Assembly: GCA_009746045.1 (NCBI GenBank)
Contig: RPFO01000312.1
Coordinates: 2,663,279 to 2,727,278 of the forward strand
DNA: 64,000 nucleotides
Source of the DNA: Mesostigma viride
Lineage: Eukaryota > Streptophyta > Mesostigmatophyceae > Mesostigmatales > Mesostigmataceae
Direction of reading: 5' to 3'
Every line of letters begins with the position of its first letter. The stretch's first letter is position 1. Shown piece by piece: positions 21,020-64,000 of this stretch. A program made the position numbers and the translations under genes. Below the pieces are notes generated by a model. The model did not search any database and had not been told where the DNA came from. It worked only from the letters and a program-made list of their open reading frames with translations.

Positions 21020-22665
21020 CCAACCTTGGCATTTTCATTCGTGTCGGGTCTGCCCCCGTCCATCGGCAACATTTACGTTACGTCACTTACGTCGGAGGTC
21101 ACGGATTTACGCGTTACAGTTACGTTACGTCGGGTACCATCCATTTGGATGGCATCGGCCGACCATGGGTTAATGCCGGCAGGGCCCACATCGGTATTCA
21201 CCTGGTCTGTGCGGGCAAGATGGCCGGCAAAGAGGAGGTGGCGGTGTCGGATGGTATGGGTGACAAGAGGGAGCTCGCAGTAGAGCTCGGCCCGGGTGCG
21301 GCGTTCTTGGTAGCGGACGCCGAGGATATGACGGAGCATTCTAGTGATGGTGCCGTCAAGCTGCTGGCTCAGCGCCTGGTCCATGCAGGGTCCACGCCTC
21401 GCAGCCGTAAAGGAGGATGCTGAGGACAAGGGCCTTGGACAGAATGCGCTTGCGTCGCTCACGGCTCAGGTAGCGGCAGGTCCAGAAGGTTCTGTCGAGG
21501 CGGCGGAGGGCCGCCCAGGCCTGGCCAATGCGGGTGTTGATATTGTCGGCCGTGGAGGGAAGCCAGCTGCCAAGGAGCGCTTGAAGTGAGTCGCCGGTGG
21601 GACGGGGCTGCCTCCAGCAAGAGGAGGGTGGGTGGGGCTATCCCAGCAGGGAAGCCGATGGCCATGACCTCCGTTTTCTTGCTGATCATAAGCCCCACCG
21701 CCCGCGCTTCCAGTGATAAGCTGTCTAGCCAGAGTTGGGCTGACTTCAGGTTTTCCACGAGCGTCGTGTCATCAGCGTAGATCAGATCGCTCAGGCGGTA
21801 GGGTGGGTCAACCCCGCCGTAGCTGGCGTACTAGCTCCGTGACCTCGATCCCCGGCGGGCGCCCCTCCATGCACCCGGGCGACCTCCTCGGCATGTGCGG
21901 CAGTATATGCTTGAGTAAGCCGTTCCTGGTACGGGTACAGGCCGGTCCTCCCTGCGGCGGCGGGCCTGCGCTAGCGCCAGCCGGTCGGCGACCACCCGGG
22001 CGTCGCGCCAGCAGGTAGAGCGGGGCTGGTCGGGCGCGGGGTTGCTCGGGGAGAAGCTTAGAGTCAAGCTCCACCGATCGCATGAACAGTGCGTATAGGG
22101 TGGCGTGAGATCTATACACCGCGATCTGCATCCAGGTACATCAAAGGTTGCGCGTCCACGAAATCAGACCTGATTGCATCGCGGCGTAGTATGTCATCCT
22201 CTGACCACTTCTCCCGGCGCCCACGGACGGGGCGTAAGCAGGTCCAATCAGGGCGGGGCCGGGGGCGGCGGCGCGCAGGGGCCTGAAGACGTAGGCGCAA
22301 GGTTGCGGTGACCATGCGGTGATCCGATGCGACACTGGGGGTGGTCAGCGTACGGGCATCGATGACGGAAGAGCGCCAGCACTTGCGCACAAGTATGTAG
22401 TCCAAGCATACACATCGCCGCCGAGGGAGCATCGAGCCATGCAGCCGCCCTGCGCATGGGGCCCACAAAGGTCACTAGTGCATCGGGCGGTTTAGCAAAC
22501 AGCATATTGGCAGCAGTCAAGTCCCCCTCAGTGAGTAGTTGCTCAAGTAGGGGGGTGTTAATTGGCATTGCTATCGGTTAGGCGTGGCGCATACATGCAG
22601 CCCCCGCGGCCCACGGGCAGGGTCGCGTTGGCATCCGCCAAGATGGCAACGATGTATTGACGTGG
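21020..22665 (-). mobile_element. LINE with APE endonuclease and RT, internally deleted and frameshifted
   Basis: Minus strand, 5' to 3': endonuclease pieces (VAILADANATLPVGRGG near 22650, LLTEGDLTAANMLFAKPPDA near 22530, LDYILVRK near 22400, and SVASDHRMVTATLRLRL near 22340, the SDH catalytic signature); a linker; RT piece with LSDLIYADDTTLVENL near 21800-21755 (YADD catalytic loop); VGLMISKKTEVMAIG; NINTRIGQAWAALRRLDRTF and SILLYGCEAWTL in a second frame; then RMLRHILGVRYQERRT and HRHLLFAGHLART in a third. The fingers and the palm motifs before YADD are missing, so about 1 kb is deleted between endonuclease and RT. The copy is inactive. Confidence 0.88.
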
Positions 22666-23335
22666 GTCAAATTCAGTGGTATTACGGTGGATCAACGGAA
22701 ATGACCCGTTTTCCCGTTTCGGACCGGAAAATCCCAGTGTGAAAAAGTTTCGTCGAATTTTTTCCGGCCAAAACGGAAATTCGACCGAAAAAAACCCGAG
22801 TGTGAAAACCCAGTAAATCTCTGCCCACGATCCTCATGATCATGCCAGGTAAAATCCTGTCAAGTTGTTGTTGTTGTTGTGTCCCACGCCGCACATGGGC
22901 AGCAGAGAATCTATAGTGGCCGTAAATCCCATCAAGTAGCTCCCGTCAAATAGGCCCTGCTGTAGTTGAATCCCGTCACAATACCTTTTGCATATCCCAA
23001 CTCCGAGAACTGAGTAGGGTCGAATGGCGAACTTTTCGACGAAATTTGCACCATGACCGTTGAGAAGCTCGGTTTATAGGGTAGGATTTTTGTAAAATAC
23101 GCGAGATTCACAAGCTACTACAGACAAGCACGTAGGCCGATGCCAAAATGCAAAAACGCCGGTCAAGACCTTTCTTTGCAGGGCCACCCCCCTGAAGCAT
23201 TTCTCGATTAAATTACATCATAACATAGACACCAGGCATCATAAAATACAACGAATTCACAACGTCTACGTGCCCCGTTGGACGGTCTCTCGGCTGCGAG
23301 AGGTCACTAAACATAAAACTCCTGAAATGCCTAGT
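22666..23335. other. Non-coding stretch between LINE and OPR-like gene
   Basis: It contains CGGAAA/TTTCCG-rich inverted phrases at 22695-22800 and GTTGTTGTTGT followed by CGCCGCACATGGGCAGCAGAGA (22868-22905). A version of the latter also occurs at 13690-13722, so it is a small dispersed repeat. No gene seen. Confidence 0.45.
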
Positions 23336-24697
23336 TTACCTACACATAACATTATCATCGCCATATGTATTAACCCCCTGCCAGGCTGCCAGCTTAGAAT
23401 GTGGGCTGCCAGGCACCCTGGCCCCGTGTCCATTTCCCCCTGCGGGCATGTGTAAGTCCCCACCCATCCAACCCGCGGGTGCCACCGCGGGGCTGGGTAT
23501 GCACGGCCCCTTGCTGCTGTTGTTGACAAGGATGCTTGCCATCCTGCCCGCATCACCCTCCTCCACGCCAGAAGCTACCGCGGCCACTCCCTCTGAGAAA
23601 CTAGCGCTGCCGCCGCTGCTAGCTGGCCGAGCTGGTTCGCCGGGGCCCGGAACCACCCACGTGATGGCCCGCTGGGCGGCGGCTGCGCGGGCCATCTCCA
23701 GCGCGCGCCACGCGGGCGTGGTGTGGCTGGGCCTTCGGTCCCTGGCCACCCAGAACTTCTCCTTTTCCTCGTACGCAGCCAGTAGCCGGGCAAGGTCGGT
23801 GCAGGAGAGCTCCCCCAGCCCTCGCAACAGCAGCTCGGCGCTGAGGGAATGGCAGAGGGAGATTCCGTGGGGGGGGTAGGGCGCGACGGGCCCCGGCGGG
23901 TGTGTCAGTAGCGCGAGCAACAGCTGGACGAGGAAGGCGGTGGGACACGTCGCGAGTCGGTCCGCGTTCATTGACAGCTCGGCCTCGAAGGCGACAAAGA
24001 AGCGGGTGCCCAGGGACCGGTGGGGCCCCACCTCGGTCGTCATGAAGCAGATGGATTCCGCGATGGTCACGAGGTGGGACGCGGGGAAGTATAAGAGGCC
24101 TCGGTGGAGGAGCAGCGCCTCCAGCCGCTCCAGGAGGTGGAATATGGGGCGGCGGAAACTGGGCGAGAACCGGGCCACACCCCAGAAGATGATGGTGATG
24201 TCGTGTTCAGAGAAGTCCTGAGGGGCTAGCACGGTCTCTGCGCGCAGCTGGCGTGTCAGGTACTGAAGTCGGGGCTCCCCCAGCGCCGCGCCGTCCACGT
24301 TGGCGCCTTCCAGCTCGGCGAGACGGGACAGCGCCGCGGCGATGGTGGACGGATGCAGCCGGACGTTGTTCCGGCGTGCGTGCGGGCTGCCTAACATGGC
24401 GGCGAGCACGCTGTCGCCTGAGGTCGCCCGCCTGATGTCCGCGTTGAGGATCCGGTGCTCGGGCTCATCAGGAGGTCGCCTCATTTGTTTCGGTTTTCCT
24501 CCCATGAACCGGATGAAAATGCGACCGTCCCACCCAACCTGGCAGGAAGAACCTTCGAGACAGCCCCGGCCGCATTGGGATAGTATGGACAGCTGGGGTC
24601 TTATAAACTCCAGCCCAGCTATGTTAGTGGAAGACCAGGACAAGGAGTTGCCTGCCTTGGAGAGAATGCGCCTGACCAGGGCAGTGCCTGACCTCAT
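23336..24697 (-). CDS. OPR/FASTK-like helical-repeat protein, probably organelle-targeted
   Basis: 453 codons in one exon. The N-terminus MRSGTALVRRILSKAGNSLS is basic with few acids and could be a mitochondrial or plastid presequence. HRILNADIRRATSGDSVLAA followed by LHPSTIAAALSRLAELEGAN and DFSEHDITIIFWGVARFSPS follows the pattern of algal OPR and FASTK-type proteins (short helical pairs: N-x-x-I, then A-A-L-x-R-L-A, then a W-x-x-A-R-x-x strip). Relatives bind organelle RNAs and aid its maturation, stability or translation; the RNA target cannot be inferred. The C-terminal 110 residues are low-complexity, and no RAP domain is visible, so a 3' exon may be missing. It is head-to-head with the VPS13 gene, 873 bp apart. 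Confidence 0.6.
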   Translation of the reverse strand: MRSGTALVRRILSKAGNSLSWSSTNIAGLEFIRPQLSILSQCGRGCLEGSSCQVGWDGRIFIRFMGGKPKQMRRPPDEPEHRILNADIRRATSGDSVLAAMLGSPHARRNNVRLHPSTIAAALSRLAELEGANVDGAALGEPRLQYLTRQLRAETVLAPQDFSEHDITIIFWGVARFSPSFRRPIFHLLERLEALLLHRGLLYFPASHLVTIAESICFMTTEVGPHRSLGTRFFVAFEAELSMNADRLATCPTAFLVQLLLALLTHPPGPVAPYPPHGISLCHSLSAELLLRGLGELSCTDLARLLAAYEEKEKFWVARDRRPSHTTPAWRALEMARAAAAQRAITWVVPGPGEPARPASSGGSASFSEGVAAVASGVEEGDAGRMASILVNNSSKGPCIPSPAVAPAGWMGGDLHMPAGGNGHGARVPGSPHSKLAAWQGVNTYGDDNVMCR

Positions 24698-25570
24698 GTC
24701 TGCAAGCGGCTAATGGCATTTCTTTTCCAGTCGAGAGTTGAAATGGCGATTTCCTCCTTCCACGCAAACCAGGACATATCCTTGCACATAAGACAGTAAA
24801 GGGGCACAAGAGGCATTTCAGAAACTATACCTGTGTCATGCGAGCCTCCAAGCTCTGCTCACATTCACGGGAGTCCAAGCCCCGGAATCGAGAACCACAA
24901 AGTGCATAAAAAGTGTAAAACGACTGGCAGGTTGCACCACCTTAACAACGAAGACACTAGGACGGCAGAGACTCGCGCTACCAGATACTATGCATAATGC
25001 GAATATCCTACACAGCCTTCTGCGTGCGCCTCTCACTGCTTCGCTTGAGTATGTCCCCCGACCCACAGTCGCAAAGCCCCGACCTCAGTGTCTCAGTGAA
25101 TGTATTTTCCCAGTGGCAAGACAAACCTTGCGACGGGCTACGTACAGCAGCGTAGGACACGCGTCGTGCGGACAGAAAAAGGTTACAGCGGTAAGTATCA
25201 TGACGTTGCGGTATGGGGCATAACGAGGACGTCAGTGTCAGTTGAGTTGTCAATCAGCGCAGCGAGCCACCCCACAGTCCCACGCCCGAAACGTTGTCCC
25301 CAGGTCGAAGACCACGTCGCCTGTCAAGGCGTTTGCGCGCAGACAGATGGGGCATGGAGTGCAAAATTGTGCAGCAGGTTATAATTCACAGTAAGGATGA
25401 TCCTTACTAAACCCGGAAGGTTACTTAGATGTTGTAAAAAAGACTAGTTCTCGGTATTATGGGGTAATTTGCGCTTTAGTTGGCTTGCGCCACGGTAGGC
25501 CAGCGTTTCACCCACAGTGGCAAAAATGCTTGTCATGCACACCCTTTCGTGAAAAGGCTACAGAAACACC
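24698..25570. promoter_or_regulatory. Divergent intergenic region between the OPR-like and VPS13 genes
   Basis: The two genes start on opposite strands 873 bp apart, so this stretch must hold both promoters and 5' UTRs. No clear TATA box or motif is convincing by eye. Short ORFs here look random. Confidence 0.5.

Positions 25571-64000
<38,430 letters not shown>

Overview
The window looks like nuclear DNA of a eukaryotic alga. A chlorophyte is my best guess, at about even odds. The evidence is a large gene with many GT-AG introns whose acceptors often read TGCAG, an organelle-RNA-type (OPR/FASTK-like) helical-repeat protein, an intronless F-box/LRR gene, a chromodomain Ty3/gypsy element, and heavy loads of LINE-like elements and minisatellites. 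There is no operon structure and no prokaryotic signal.

Layout. 1-6091: 3' part of a decayed chromodomain Ty3/gypsy retrotransposon on the + strand (RT, RNase H, integrase, chromodomain, an unassigned ORF region, polypurine tract, one 698-bp LTR). 6092-9520: two copies of a LINE-like family that carries only an L1-ORF1p-type gene, plus an inverted 3'-end fragment. 9518-9898: a dispersed palindromic repeat interrupted by a short SINE-like insertion. 10304-12058 (-): F-box/LRR (AMN1-like) protein. 12.1-16.3 kb: mostly non-coding, with an RT fragment, a degenerate satellite and a second SINE-like copy. 16301-17909 (-): a well-preserved third ORF1 copy bounded by a long target-site duplication. 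19.1-22.7 kb: second palindromic repeat copy, a short unknown ORF and a frameshifted, internally deleted endonuclease/RT LINE (-). 23336-24697 (-): OPR/FASTK-like organelle-targeted protein. 25571 to the right edge (+): the 5' half of a VPS13 gene.

The VPS13 gene is the centrepiece. I could chain 27 exons by splice phase without a break. They begin with a canonical N-terminus (MFESLVHQLL...) and run through the chorein/VPS13 extended region to an open exon of at least 1.94 kb at the window edge. About 5.3 kb of coding sequence is spread over 38.4 kb, so roughly 86% is intron. The introns hold most of the repeat DNA: a GAA/TTC tract of about 650 bp, a 43-bp minisatellite of about 72 copies, a 30-bp minisatellite of about 100 copies, a 48-bp minisatellite, two TA-flanked MITE-like elements and a MYND-finger-like ORF.

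The most unusual signal is that exon/intron junctions of this gene are themselves tandemly duplicated. Copies of exon 3' ends with their 5' splice sites lie downstream of exons 2, 10, 13, 14, 15, 16, 18 and 19. Copies of 3' splice sites with exon starts lie upstream of exons 2 and 3. Several minisatellites begin exactly at a splice donor. This suggests that splice junctions seed tandem-repeat growth in this genome, or at least in this gene. All functional statements rest on reading motifs; no database search was possible.
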